From Hyphomicrobium sp. 12-62-95 (GTDB lineage Bacteria > Pseudomonadota > Alphaproteobacteria > Rhizobiales > Hyphomicrobiaceae): 64,000 bases of DNA. The translations under genes were made by a program, and so were the position numbers. Shown here one piece after another: positions 55,517-64,000 of the stretch; position 1 is the first letter of the stretch; each line of letters starts with the position of its first letter. The notes under the pieces were generated by a model, which worked only from the letters and a program-made list of their open reading frames with translations, did no database searches and was not told the DNA's origin. The stretch lies in the NCBI GenBank assembly GCA_002279935.1, contig NCCZ01000007.1:62001-126000 (forward strand), given 5' to 3'.

Positions 55517-58185
55517 CCACGACCATGGCTGGACCGGAACAGACAGACCAGGAAGGCCGCCTCCTCGAACTGCTCGCCAGTTCGCCATCCGTCATCTACA
55601 GCTTCGCCGCGTCCGGCGATTTTCATCCCACCTTTGTCAGCGGCAACATCGGTCCGGTCCTCGGTTACGAGCCTGACGCCTACTTGACCAATGCGGACTT
55701 TTGGCGAAGCCGCGTTCACCCCGACGACTACGATCCAGTCATGGAGAAGATCAACGAGCTTTGGTCGGTCGGACGCGTCTCTGTCGAATACCGCTTCCGG
55801 CATGGCAAAGGTCATTACATCTGGGTTCATGACGACCAGCGATTGCTTCGGGATTCCGACGGTGCGCCCGTGGAAGTCGTTGGGTCGTGGGGGAACATCT
55901 CGCGGCGCAAGAAAGCCGAACTTGAGGCCAACACCGCAAGGCAGCGGGAGCTGGCTGCCGAAGAGGCCGCCCGGGTCAAGGCCGAGTTTCTAGCCAATAT
56001 GAGCCACGAAATCCGCACGCCCATGAATGCCATCATCGGCATGTCACACCTGGCTCTGAAGACAGAACTCTCGCCGCGCCAACACGATTACATCAAGAAG
56101 ATCCAGCAAGCCGGCCAGCATCTGCTTGGCATTATCAATGATATTCTGGATTTCTCGAAGATCGAGTCGGGCAAGCTGGCTCTGGAAGAAGTCGAATTCG
56201 ATACCGAGCGCGTTCTTGGCAACGTATCGAATATCATCGGCGAAAAAGCCGAGGCGAAAGGCCTTGAGGTCGTATTCCGGGTCCCCTTCGACTTCCCGCA
56301 GTCCTTGGTTGGCGATCCCCTGCGGCTGACGCAGATCCTGCTCAACTATGCCAACAATGCCGTCAAGTTCACCGAGAGCGGACAAATTGTCATTTCGGTC
56401 TCCATGGTCGAACAGACCGACGCAGACCTCCTCGTACGTTTCGAAGTGCGCGATACGGGCGTGGGGATGACCCCGGAACAGATGGCCAGGCTGTTCCAGT
56501 CCTTCCAGCAAGCCGACACGTCGATTACGCGCAAGTACGGCGGCACGGGACTGGGCCTTGCAATCTCCAAGCAACTCGCCGGATTGATGGGCGGCGAGGT
56601 CGGGGTCGAGAGCAAAGTCGGGGAAGGCAGCACCTTTTATTTTACCGCCCGGCTGCGGCGCGGCACCGGCCTGTCGCTGCTCAAAGGCCCCTTGCGCGCG
56701 CAGCTGCTCGGACGGCGGGCACTTGTCGTCGACGATAACGAGGAAGCCCGGGCGGCCATGGAAGAAATGCTTTCGGGCATGGGCTTTGACGTTTCGATTT
56801 CCTGTTCGGGAGAAGAGGCCCTCAACGATGTCGGCGCCGCCGCCTCGCGGGGCGAGAGCTTCGACGTCGTGATCGTCGATTGGCACATGCCGCCGGGCAT
56901 GAATGGCGTCGATACTGTCGAACAGATGCGCCAGATCCAGGGCCCCGATCCGAAGAGCCCCCGATTTATGATGGTGACGGCCTACGGCCGCGAAGAAGTT
57001 ATGGAGGAGGCCGCACGCGGCGGGATCGACACCGTTCTGGTGAAGCCGGTGAGCAACTCAGTCCTGTTTGAGACCGTGTCACGGTTGATCGTGGGCCATG
57101 TCGACGAGGCCAACGCGCGGCAAATCGAACCGCAGCCCGAAAGCCTCCCGCATGCGGCCGCACTCGAGGGCGTCGAGGTCCTGCTCGTCGAAGACAACGT
57201 GATCAACCAGCAAGTAGCCGACGAAATTCTCTCAAGTTCCGGCCTGAAGGTCACGATCGCTGAGAATGGCGCCGAGGCGGTCGATTTCGTTCGCAAGAAG
57301 ACCTTCGACGTTGTCTTGATGGACATGCAAATGCCTGTGATGGATGGTTTGACGGCCACCCAGAAAATTCGTGAGCTCTTTCCCGACCTGACCACGCCAA
57401 TCATCGCGATGACCGCAAACGCCTCGGAGGCTGACCGGAAGCGGTGCCTCACGGCGGGGATGGTGGATCATATCCCCAAGCCGATAGATCCGGCAGACCT
57501 CTTTCGAACATTGCTCAAATGGGTCTCCCGGCCTGCCAGCGATCCGTCTGAGAGCGCCGCTGCGCCCGCCGTCCAGCCCCCGTCCGGCGCGGACCGCTTA
57601 GCCGCGGTTCCAGGTTTGGATATCGTCAAAGGCCTCAAGTGCATGTCGGGCAGCCGGACGCTATACGAAAAGATCCTGCGGACATTCCTCACCACCCAGT
57701 TGAACGTCGCCAACGAGATAAGAGAAGCCCTGGAACGCAGGGACGATGCGCGCGCCGAGCAGCTGGCACACACACTGCGGGGCGTGGCGGGTACAATCGG
57801 TGCATCCGCCGTGCAAGACCTCGCGGCCAAACTCGAAGACGGTTGCAAAACACGGGCCCCGCAAGACCAGATGACGGCAGATCTCGCGGCCCTCAAGACG
57901 GAAATGGACGTCCTGCTTTCGGCGCTTCAGGCAGCTTTCCATGAGGAAGGAAGCCATGTCTCCGCGGCCCGCGATGCCCCGCGACCGGCCGCAAGCACCG
58001 AAGATCTGCGGCGGCTGCTGGATCTCGTGCTGGCCAACGACACCGAAGCCAATGCAATCCTCATCAATCAGGCAGCCGCATTCCGCAGCCGCCTCGGTGC
58101 CAGTGTGTTCGAGGAAATTCTCTCCGCCGTCGAGAGCTTCGACTACGACAGCGCAGCCCCCATTCTGCAAAGACATACCTCATGA
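55513..58185 (+). CDS. Hybrid histidine kinase: PAS-HisKA-HATPase-REC-REC-HPt
   Basis: An 890-residue soluble kinase. PAS about residues 15-130 ([20 protein letters not shown]); HisKA with His165 in [16 protein letters not shown]; HATPase with [11 protein letters not shown] and [19 protein letters not shown]; receiver 1 with [14 protein letters not shown]; receiver 2 with [16 protein letters not shown]; and a C-terminal HPt with the phospho-His in [14 protein letters not shown]. This is a full phosphorelay in one chain, and the final acceptor is probably the receiver of the PP2C phosphatase, whose gene overlaps by 4 nt. No membrane helix, so the PAS senses a cytoplasmic cue. Confidence 0.92.
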   Translation: MTTTMAGPEQTDQEGRLLELLASSPSVIYSFAASGDFHPTFVSGNIGPVLGYEPDAYLTNADFWRSRVHPDDYDPVMEKINELWSVGRVSVEYRFRHGKGHYIWVHDDQRLLRDSDGAPVEVVGSWGNISRRKKAELEANTARQRELAAEEAARVKAEFLANMSHEIRTPMNAIIGMSHLALKTELSPRQHDYIKKIQQAGQHLLGIINDILDFSKIESGKLALEEVEFDTERVLGNVSNIIGEKAEAKGLEVVFRVPFDFPQSLVGDPLRLTQILLNYANNAVKFTESGQIVISVSMVEQTDADLLVRFEVRDTGVGMTPEQMARLFQSFQQADTSITRKYGGTGLGLAISKQLAGLMGGEVGVESKVGEGSTFYFTARLRRGTGLSLLKGPLRAQLLGRRALVVDDNEEARAAMEEMLSGMGFDVSISCSGEEALNDVGAAASRGESFDVVIVDWHMPPGMNGVDTVEQMRQIQGPDPKSPRFMMVTAYGREEVMEEAARGGIDTVLVKPVSNSVLFETVSRLIVGHVDEANARQIEPQPESLPHAAALEGVEVLLVEDNVINQQVADEILSSSGLKVTIAENGAEAVDFVRKKTFDVVLMDMQMPVMDGLTATQKIRELFPDLTTPIIAMTANASEADRKRCLTAGMVDHIPKPIDPADLFRTLLKWVSRPASDPSESAAAPAVQPPSGADRLAAVPGLDIVKGLKCMSGSRTLYEKILRTFLTTQLNVANEIREALERRDDARAEQLAHTLRGVAGTIGASAVQDLAAKLEDGCKTRAPQDQMTADLAALKTEMDVLLSALQAAFHEEGSHVSAARDAPRPAASTEDLRRLLDLVLANDTEANAILINQAAAFRSRLGASVFEEILSAVESFDYDSAAPILQRHTS

Positions 58186-59381
58186 GCCCGACGACATCCC
58201 ACGCTGAGCCGTCACGAGTTCTGGTCGTCGACGATACCCCGGCCAACTTGATGCTGGTGAGCAACCTCCTGAAGGACCGGTACAGGGTCCAAGCCGCCAT
58301 AAGCGGTGAAAAGGCCCTCAGCATTGCCCTGTCAAGTACGCCGCCCGACATTATTCTGCTCGACGTCGTCATGCCCGGACTGAACGGTTATGAAGTTCTC
58401 CAAGCCCTGCGCGCCGACCCCAGAACCAGCCAGATCCCGGTCATCTTCCTGACCGCGCGGTCCGACGCCGAAGACGAAGAGAAAGGCCTTCTGCTGGGGG
58501 CCGTCGACTACCTGGTCAAGCCCATCAGCCCGGCGATCGCCCTGGCCAGAATCGACACCCATCTGACACTGTATCGTCAGCGGCGCGAACTTATCGACGC
58601 CCAGGAGTTGATCTCGCAAGAGCTTGCCGAAGCAGCCGAGTATGTTCGCACACTCTTGCCGGCTCCCATGAGCGGTGATGTCAGTTCGGACTGGAAACAC
58701 ATCCCCTGCACAGCCTTAGGCGGCGACGCATTCGGCCACCACTGGATCGACAGCGATCACCTCGCGATCTATCTGCTCGACGTTTGCGGCCACGGCATCG
58801 GAGCGGCGCTCTTGTCGATATCGGTGATGAATGCACTGCGCTCGCAGTCCCTCGGCAGTGTTGATTTCCGCCGCCCCTCCGCGGTCCTCGCCGCACTCAA
58901 CAACAGCTTCCCGATGGAAGATCACGGCAACAAGTACTTTACGGTCTGGTACGGCGTCTACGACCGGAACAGTCACGAGCTGAGTTTTGCGTCCGCCGGA
59001 CATCCTCCGGCGGTTCTCCTGCGGTCCACGCCGGACCATCAAACCGACCAGCGCGAGTTGATGACCAAGAACCCAGCTATTGGGTACTTCCCCGGCATCC
59101 CGTTCGCTGAGGACAAGGTTTCTCTGTCGCTGACAAACAAATTGTTCGTATTCAGCGACGGCGTGTACGAATTCTGCGGCAACGATGACCGCACCATGTC
59201 GGCTGCAGACTTCGTCTCACTCTTGACCGAGACGGGCCGCGTCGATGCGTTCGACAGCGATGCCATCCTTGCTAAAATGAACAGCCTAAAGAGAAAGTCC
59301 GGGCCGTTCGAAGACGACTATTCGTTTCTCGAAATCAACATCACTGGCAGCCGCCGGCAGCCCATTCACCCGAAAGGCTAG
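58182..59381 (+). CDS. Receiver-PP2C (RsbU/SpoIIE-type) serine phosphatase
   Basis: A 399-residue protein. An N-terminal receiver ([13 protein letters not shown], acceptor Asp in [20 protein letters not shown]) is joined by a helical linker to a PP2C/SpoIIE phosphatase with metal-binding Asp residues in [34 protein letters not shown] and [10 protein letters not shown]. Such enzymes dephosphorylate STAS Ser-phosphates and release the antagonist. It lacks a kinase domain, in contrast to HsbR-like three-domain proteins; the kinases are separate genes here. The start overlaps the hybrid kinase stop (ATGA), implying the kinase feeds this receiver. Confidence 0.9.
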   Translation: MSPTTSHAEPSRVLVVDDTPANLMLVSNLLKDRYRVQAAISGEKALSIALSSTPPDIILLDVVMPGLNGYEVLQALRADPRTSQIPVIFLTARSDAEDEEKGLLLGAVDYLVKPISPAIALARIDTHLTLYRQRRELIDAQELISQELAEAAEYVRTLLPAPMSGDVSSDWKHIPCTALGGDAFGHHWIDSDHLAIYLLDVCGHGIGAALLSISVMNALRSQSLGSVDFRRPSAVLAALNNSFPMEDHGNKYFTVWYGVYDRNSHELSFASAGHPPAVLLRSTPDHQTDQRELMTKNPAIGYFPGIPFAEDKVSLSLTNKLFVFSDGVYEFCGNDDRTMSAADFVSLLTETGRVDAFDSDAILAKMNSLKRKSGPFEDDYSFLEINITGSRRQPIHPKG

Positions 59382-59384
59382 CCG

Positions 59385-60041
59385 ATGTTGACGCTTGCGG
59401 ACGAATTCGTACTTCTCAATCTCAAAGATGAGGGCGGCGCGTTCATTTCATTGCCACGCCATGTCTTTGCCGCGTGCCTCGCCGGTGCAGTCCTGATGGA
59501 CCTCGCCCTGAGGGATCGGATCGATAGCGATCTGGATCATCTCTTTGTCGTCAGCCGGCAGCCCACCGGTCATCCGGTTCTTGATGACGCCCTGCACCAG
59601 ATCGCGGCAAACACGGATGCAAAAACGACTGCTGCGGCTGTGCGGATACTCGCAGCAAGAGACCACGACATGAAAGAGCTTATCCTTGCCCGGCTTTGTC
59701 AGGAGGGCATCTTGACCCGCCGCGACGGAAAAGCCCTGTGGGTGTTTCCCACACGCCGGTATCCCATTCGCGACGGTCGCGACATCGTCGAGGTCAAACT
59801 GCGGCTCATGGGCATTCTGCTGCGCCGCGACTTACCCGACGGTCACGATGCCTGCCTTCTATCCCTGGTGAGCATCGGCAATCTTGCCCGATTTCTTGTG
59901 CCGCCAGCCGATCTCGTCCGCGCCCAGCATCGTCTCGATCAGCTATCAAGACTCGAACTGATCGGCATGCGCGTGCGCGAGTACATCGCTGCGGTGCAGA
60001 CCGATATCGACTTCGCGCAAATGCGCGGCCTGGGCTTCTAA
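59385..60041 (+). CDS. GPP34 (GOLPH3-like) family protein
   Basis: A 218-residue protein with the GPP34 pattern: LTLADEFVLLNLKDEGGAF, FAACLAGAVLMDLALRDRI, QPTGHPVLDDALHQIA and LILARLCQEGILTR. Eukaryotic GOLPH3 binds phosphatidylinositol-4-phosphate and the cytosolic tails of membrane enzymes; bacterial homologues are mostly uncharacterised and mostly actinobacterial. It begins 3 bp after the PP2C stop, so it is part of the operon. A peripheral membrane role linking the switch to the lipid bilayer is inference. Confidence 0.85.
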   Translation: MLTLADEFVLLNLKDEGGAFISLPRHVFAACLAGAVLMDLALRDRIDSDLDHLFVVSRQPTGHPVLDDALHQIAANTDAKTTAAAVRILAARDHDMKELILARLCQEGILTRRDGKALWVFPTRRYPIRDGRDIVEVKLRLMGILLRRDLPDGHDACLLSLVSIGNLARFLVPPADLVRAQHRLDQLSRLELIGMRVREYIAAVQTDIDFAQMRGLGF

Positions 60042-60091
60042 GCAACACCGAATCCCGTAACGTCCATCCCCAACATGACCTGAGGTTTTTT

Positions 60092-60832
60092 ATGACACTC
60101 GTACGTCTATCGCTTCTTGTTCTGGCATTGGCTCTTGGCAGCACCCAGGCAGCCGCTGCCAGCACCACAGTTCGCGTCGCGGTCACCCCCGCCTCCCCTC
60201 CCAATCTGTTTGAAGAGAATGGCAAGACGACGGGGCTCGATCTGGAGATCATGGATCTCTACTGCAAGAAACGCGGCTGTACCCTCCAGATCACGGCTTA
60301 CGATTGGCAGGGCATGCTGGCCGCCGTGGTAACGGGTAAGGCCGATGTCGCCTTCTCGGGAATTTCCATCACCGACAAGCGCAAGGCGGTCATGGATTTC
60401 TCCGAACCCTACATGGAAAACACGTGGAACCTCGTCAGCCTCTCCAGCCGCAATATCGTCCTGAAAGATCTCACCGAACTCAAGCAGTACTCGATCGGCT
60501 ACCCGCGCGGCATGGCCTACACCGACTTCATCAAGAACGATCTCGAGCCAAAAGGCATCTACGCGGCCGACCAAGTCAAACTCTATCCAAGCTACAACGA
60601 GGTCATGACCGACCTCCAGAACGGTAACGTCGACCTGGCCTTTCTCGACGGAACCGTGGCCTCCGTTTACCGCAAGAAACAGCCGCTCTCCGACAGCTGG
60701 GTATTCACCGGCTTCGACCGGTTCGGTTTTGCCTTCCAGAAGGGGTCGGAGCTGCGCGACGACTTTAATGCGTTCCTGAAGGAATTGGGGCCGCAAGAGC
60801 TGCAGAATATCGTCAAGAAGTGGGTGAACTGA
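60092..60832 (+). CDS. Polar amino acid ABC transporter, substrate-binding protein
   Basis: A 246-residue family 3 periplasmic binding protein with a signal peptide (residues 1-23, ending AAA). Typical elements: VRVAVTPASPPNLFEENGKTT, GLDLEIMDLYCKK, GKADVAFSGISITDKRKAV, MDFSEPYM and NVDLAFLDGTVASVY. A GAGG lies 6 nt before ATG 60092. The two Cys of YCKKRGC could form a disulfide. The ligand is probably a polar amino acid but cannot be named. First gene of a four-gene transporter set at the end of the switch operon. Confidence 0.88.
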   Translation: MTLVRLSLLVLALALGSTQAAAASTTVRVAVTPASPPNLFEENGKTTGLDLEIMDLYCKKRGCTLQITAYDWQGMLAAVVTGKADVAFSGISITDKRKAVMDFSEPYMENTWNLVSLSSRNIVLKDLTELKQYSIGYPRGMAYTDFIKNDLEPKGIYAADQVKLYPSYNEVMTDLQNGNVDLAFLDGTVASVYRKKQPLSDSWVFTGFDRFGFAFQKGSELRDDFNAFLKELGPQELQNIVKKWVN

Positions 60833-60849
60833 CACCCAGCACCTCTTGT

Positions 60850-61503
60850 ATGACATTCGTCGACATCATCGCCGCACTCAGCAAAGGCGCCGCCTACACG
60901 GTTGGTGTCACTGTCGCGTGCATCGCAACGGGCTTCACTGTCGGACTTGCCGTGGCCGTCATCCGCAGACTCGGCTGGCGGTTCGCAGCGCCCCTGACGA
61001 ATGTTTACCTCGCCGTGTTCCGCGGCGTTCCTATGCTCGTCTTGCTCTTCATGGTCTTCTTCGGCCTGCCAAGTCTCGGCATCCAGGTGCCGCCACTGGC
61101 CGCGATGATGCTGAGCCTCGGCTTGATTTCCGGCGCCTACCTGTCGGAAGTGTTCCGCGGAGCATTGAACGCTGTGGAGCCCGACGAGATCCTTGCCGCA
61201 CAAGCCATGGGACTGACGCGGTGGCAGACGCTCCGCTGCATCGAGCTACCGCAGATGCTGCGGGCATCGGTTCCCGGCATGATCAACGAATTCACGACAG
61301 TCCTGAAGTATTCGCCGTTCGCCTATACCGTCGGCATTCCAGAAATCATGAAGCAGGCAACCGCGCTCGTTTCCACCACCATGCGTGGCGTTGAAATCTA
61401 CTTGGCCGTGGGCCTCATGTATTTCAGTATCTATTGGATGCTCGTTCTGGGGGTGTGGACAATAGAGCGCTGTTTCCGGGTTCCCGGATTGACCCACCGT
61501 TGA
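60850..61503 (+). CDS. Polar amino acid ABC transporter permease (HisM/HisQ type)
   Basis: A 217-residue integral membrane protein from ATG 60850 (a GTG at 60820 is possible). It has the HisMQ core FRGVPMLVLLFMVFFGLPSLG and the EAA loop FRGALNAVEPDEILAAQAMG followed by RWQTLRCIELPQMLR that contacts the ATPase. About five membrane helices. Pairs with the second permease at 62250. Confidence 0.88.
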   Translation: MTFVDIIAALSKGAAYTVGVTVACIATGFTVGLAVAVIRRLGWRFAAPLTNVYLAVFRGVPMLVLLFMVFFGLPSLGIQVPPLAAMMLSLGLISGAYLSEVFRGALNAVEPDEILAAQAMGLTRWQTLRCIELPQMLRASVPGMINEFTTVLKYSPFAYTVGIPEIMKQATALVSTTMRGVEIYLAVGLMYFSIYWMLVLGVWTIERCFRVPGLTHR

Positions 61504-61515
61504 TCGGATTGAAGA

Positions 61516-62253
61516 ATGGCGCTGCTGGAAGTTCGACACCTCAAAAAGACCTTCGGCGACAGAGCCGTTCTCGACGGCATCTCTTTCGATCTCGAGGAAG
61601 GCGGGATCAAGGCGATCATGGGACCGTCCGGCTGTGGGAAGTCGACGCTACTGCGGTGCATCAACCGGTTGATCGAGCCAACGTCGGGATCCATTCTATT
61701 TCGTGGTCAGGAGGTGACTGGCCGGGATACGGACGTCCGAGCCCTGCGCCAGATGATCGGATTCGTATTCCAGAATTACGCGCTCTATCGCCACCTCTGC
61801 GTTCTCGATAATGTGACAGTGGGTCCGCGAAAGCTCAAGCGCATGAGCCGACGCGAAGCGGAGGGCAAGGCACTTCACGAGTTGCAGCGGCTGAACGTCG
61901 CTGATTTGCGCCATAGCTTTCCCTCCCAGCTGTCCGGCGGACAGAAGCAGCGCGTGGCGATCGCCCGGGCGCTTGCCATGGACCCGGCGGTCCTGTTTTT
62001 CGATGAGCCGACCTCAGCACTCGATCCCGTCATGGCCCGGGAAGTGGCGGCTGTGATCAACCAGCTGCATTCGGAAAATGTGACAGTGCTGTGCGTCACT
62101 CATGATTTCGAGCTGGCGCGGAGTGTGGCCGACCGTATCATTTTTTTACGGGACGGACGTATCCGGGCGGAGGACACCGCAGACAACCTGCGGAACCATT
62201 ATGATGACCACGAGATCAGGACCTTCTTCGGTCCCGGAGCCGCGCCGGTATGA
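61516..62253 (+). CDS. Polar amino acid ABC transporter ATP-binding protein
   Basis: A 245-residue ABC ATPase with Walker [10 protein letters not shown] (residues 36-44), Q-loop region [10 protein letters not shown], signature [15 protein letters not shown], Walker [14 protein letters not shown] and switch His in CVTHDFELA. It powers the adjacent permeases. It starts 12 bp after the first permease and overlaps the second by 4 nt. Confidence 0.93.
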   Translation: MALLEVRHLKKTFGDRAVLDGISFDLEEGGIKAIMGPSGCGKSTLLRCINRLIEPTSGSILFRGQEVTGRDTDVRALRQMIGFVFQNYALYRHLCVLDNVTVGPRKLKRMSRREAEGKALHELQRLNVADLRHSFPSQLSGGQKQRVAIARALAMDPAVLFFDEPTSALDPVMAREVAAVINQLHSENVTVLCVTHDFELARSVADRIIFLRDGRIRAEDTADNLRNHYDDHEIRTFFGPGAAPV

Positions 62254-62933
62254 TGGGCGATCTGGCCGTTCTGCAGGATGTCCTCGTGTACTGGCCCGAG
62301 ATTGCCAGAGGACTTGCCAGCACGCTCATGTTGAGCGTGATCATTACGCTCACGGGGTTGATTGCCGGTATAGCCGTCTTTTATCTAACGCTCAGTTCAA
62401 GCGACGTGTGCCGGCGGGCAGTGCAAGGGTACATTTCGATTTTTATCGGGACTCCGCTGATCGTATTCTTGTTTTTGTTGTATTACGGCTTACCGCAGTG
62501 GGGCATCAAGCTCACCCCTCTGACCGTGGCGGTGCTGGGCTTCACGCTGAATGTGGCCGCCTATAACGCCCGCTATATGACCACAGCATACAATGGATTG
62601 GATCCCTCCGAAATCGAGGCGGCCAAAGCGCAGGGCTTTACCAGTCGCCAGATCTTCCACCTCATGACGCTTCCCCAGGTGTTGCGGCTGTCGATCCCAG
62701 CGTTGACCAATCAGGCGATCCAGAACCTCAAAGATACCTCTCTGGTTTTTCTCATCCAATATGCCGAATTCTTTGCCCAAATGCAGGAAGTTGCATTGCG
62801 AACATTCCGCTTCTTCGATGTCTACCTGCTGACCGGCCTCGTCTATTTCATTCTCGTTTCGGTCTTGACGAACTTGGCACGTCGGGCCGAGATGTTCGCG
62901 GATCTCCCACCGGCCAGCCGTCATAATCGCTGA
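62250..62933 (+). CDS. Polar amino acid ABC transporter permease, second subunit
   Basis: A 227-residue permease with ISIFIGTPLIVFLFLLYYGLP and the EAA loop YNGLDPSEIEAAKAQGFTSR, then QIFHLMTLPQVLR. Together with the permease at 60850 it forms the membrane channel. Its start overlaps the ATPase stop (ATGA). Last gene of the right-hand operon. Confidence 0.9.
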   Translation: MMGDLAVLQDVLVYWPEIARGLASTLMLSVIITLTGLIAGIAVFYLTLSSSDVCRRAVQGYISIFIGTPLIVFLFLLYYGLPQWGIKLTPLTVAVLGFTLNVAAYNARYMTTAYNGLDPSEIEAAKAQGFTSRQIFHLMTLPQVLRLSIPALTNQAIQNLKDTSLVFLIQYAEFFAQMQEVALRTFRFFDVYLLTGLVYFILVSVLTNLARRAEMFADLPPASRHNR

Positions 62934-63507
62934 CGTCGTACCAAACGCCCCCGAACCGCCCGCCCCGGTGTCCCGCCGGGCCTTCGACGAACCTCATTTA
63001 TCACGTCACGACCGTGGTGATCTGCGACATCCACGGTGCATTCTCCCCAGCGGTCACCGGTATGAGATGGCGCTCAGGCCTCACGCAAAAGCCGGCCGGC
63101 GCGACGTTCAGGAGGCTGCATCCTTCCCAGCGAGATGGCTTCGCAGGCATCTATCATGGCCGCCTCCGACGGACATCTCCCCAGATGCGTGTGGGGGCAT
63201 GCCCCGCCGCCCGGCCGATGATACGTCGGCCAACGCTGCAAACACGATAAGGTCTCATATTTGATATGGCAAAAGGGCGTTGGATGCGGCCGTGCCGGAC
63301 TGCTCTGACGAACCCTAAATGAGAGAATGGAACCGGGCGTCGTCGGTGCGACACCTTTCGGCAAACCACCCATCGCGACCCGACCCCCACCTTCGACAGG
63401 GAAGGCGTGTAATTGAAGCGTCTCATTTCTGCGACGGCGACACCAAATCCCTTCAAAAGATCTCTGTGCGACGCTTGACTTGGTTTCCAAAACAGTAGGA
63501 ATAGGGG
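62934..63507. other. Non-coding region after the ABC transporter
   Basis: No supportable gene; short frames on both strands have biased, non-protein-like composition. It ends at the promoter of the putative small RNA. Confidence 0.45.
63475..63503 (+). promoter_or_regulatory. Promoter of the putative small RNA
   Basis: CTTGACT at 63474-63480 matches the alphaproteobacterial sigma-70 -35 box. The -10 candidate TAGGAATA (63496-63503) begins 15 bp after the -35 hexamer TTGACT. The start site would be near 63508. Confidence 0.4.
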
Positions 63508-63603
63508 TCGCCGCCTTCGCTGCCAATCGGAGTCGGCGTCTCCCTGCCCAGGGAACCTCTCTCGGAAGCCGCGCCGGTGCGCACCGGCGCGGCTTCTTCG
63601 TTT
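63508..63603 (+). ncRNA. Putative small RNA
   Basis: About 95 nt with no ORF, from a sigma-70-like promoter to a perfect 32-bp terminator palindrome followed by TTCGTTT. Inside are a hairpin-forming segment (CGCCGCCTTC with a later GAGTCGGCG) and a pyrimidine-rich stretch CTCCCTGCCC with GGGAACCTCTCT, resembling the C/U-rich exposed loops of alphaproteobacterial trans-acting sRNAs. I cannot assign it to a named family. Confidence 0.5.
63565..63596 (+). terminator. Perfect 32-bp hairpin, intrinsic terminator
   Basis: Arms GAAGCCGCGCCGGTGC (63565-63580) and its exact complement (63581-63596) form an uninterrupted stem, followed by TTCGTTTG. The stem is unusually long and fully paired. Confidence 0.75.
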
Positions 63604-63770
63604 GCGGGCCGTTCAGGCATCTGCGCTGGTGCGCACACCGTCCAAGGGCAGAGATACATCGGGCTCTGCGGCATCGCGCAAACAACGTCGCACTCGCAAA
63701 GACGAACCGTTACAAGCGCCGCCGCCGCGATCGATTGACCGCCGTCGGTGTGATGAAGGCCGGCGGGACG

Positions 63771-63995
63771 TTAATCTGGGGTGTCATGTTCCGTTTCGCA
63801 CAAGCCAAGCCAGTCCCGAACCTGCTGGTGGGCGGTCGTGTGATGCCGGATGACTGTGTTGAGGTCTAGGAGACAATTGCGGATCTCTGGTGCATCGTAG
63901 TCCCAGAGGACATCCTCAAGACACCTTTTGACCGACTTCAGCCGATCGACGCTTCCCTCAAGGTGCTCATCGACACCGCGCAGCATCGCGACCAA
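63771..63995 (-). CDS. Small hypothetical protein, possibly cut by the window edge
   Basis: A frame of 74 codons from TTG 63995, with ATG at 63986 as a second candidate; upstream codons to base 64000 are also open, so it may be longer. It is helical (HLEGSVDRLKSVKRCLEDVL then IRNCLLDLNTVIRHHTTAHQ) with a plausible amphipathic pattern. No family recognised, and no ribosome-binding site is visible. Confidence 0.4.
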   Translation of the reverse strand: MVAMLRGVDEHLEGSVDRLKSVKRCLEDVLWDYDAPEIRNCLLDLNTVIRHHTTAHQQVRDWLGLCETEHDTPD

Positions 63996-64000
63996 CGCAA

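Noticed and set aside
1..64000. tRNA, rRNA and CRISPR arrays
   Set aside because: No cloverleaf, rRNA-like segment or regularly spaced repeat was recognised on either strand by eye; a covariance search would be decisive.

Overview
The window reads as a high-G+C alphaproteobacterial chromosome, most likely a member of the Hyphomicrobiales (Rhizobiales). The reasons are the PetP/PetR-type regulators beside ilvE, an HWE-family histidine kinase, an Omp25/RopB-like porin, an HvrA-like H-NS relative and a Tat-exported TIGR03808-type repeat protein. Genus cannot be fixed from the sequence. No rRNA, tRNA or CRISPR array was recognised.

Region 1 (1-24.2 kb) is dense, ordinary chromosome with strongly C-ending codons. 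It holds a phytase-like esterase, a zinc-free MDR oxidoreductase, Tat and Sec exported proteins, an AsmA protein, an M23 peptidase with a long Pro-rich tail, and a giant exported protease that joins a complete subtilisin (S8) to a complete thermolysin-like (M4) enzyme. Then come a Tat-exported lysozyme-like protein, a VpsF-like polysaccharide protein, hydroxypyruvate isomerase, ArfB, a flavin reductase, a glyoxalase-fold protein coupled to a phytoene-desaturase-like oxidoreductase, ilvE, and the petP-petR-histidine kinase cluster.

Region 2 (24.2-26.0 kb) is a two-gene cassette of visibly lower G+C: a membrane-anchored ParA/MinD-type ATPase and a helical partner with overlapping genes. Region 3 (26.0-30.2 kb) returns to exported and membrane proteins of the usual composition.

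Region 4 (30.2-48.4 kb) has low coding density and looks like a decaying accessory segment. It contains an IS630-family transposase killed by two frameshifts and a lost catalytic Asp, an H-NS homologue split by an in-frame stop, a 73-74-bp direct repeat pair, a 14-bp tandem repeat, and scattered survivors: an exported chorismate mutase, a winged-helix regulator, an HWE kinase, a lone receiver, a cyclic-nucleotide-binding protein and a UPF0149 protein fused to a very basic domain.

Region 5 (48.5-62.9 kb) is the most striking. After a porin come two divergent transcription units. The left unit encodes a STAS antagonist, an RsbW-like kinase, a periplasmic four-helix sensor and a Na/Pi cotransporter-family protein. 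The right unit encodes a second RsbW-like kinase and STAS protein, an NCS2 permease fused to a degenerate RsbW-like domain, a hybrid kinase with PAS, two receivers and an HPt domain, a receiver-PP2C phosphatase, a GPP34 (GOLPH3) protein and a complete polar amino acid ABC transporter. My reading is a membrane-linked partner-switching system in which a phosphorelay sets the PP2C phosphatase, which resets STAS proteins phosphorylated by the two kinases, with transport proteins as inputs or outputs. The last kilobase is mostly non-coding apart from a likely small RNA with a perfect 32-bp terminator hairpin and one small ORF running off the edge.
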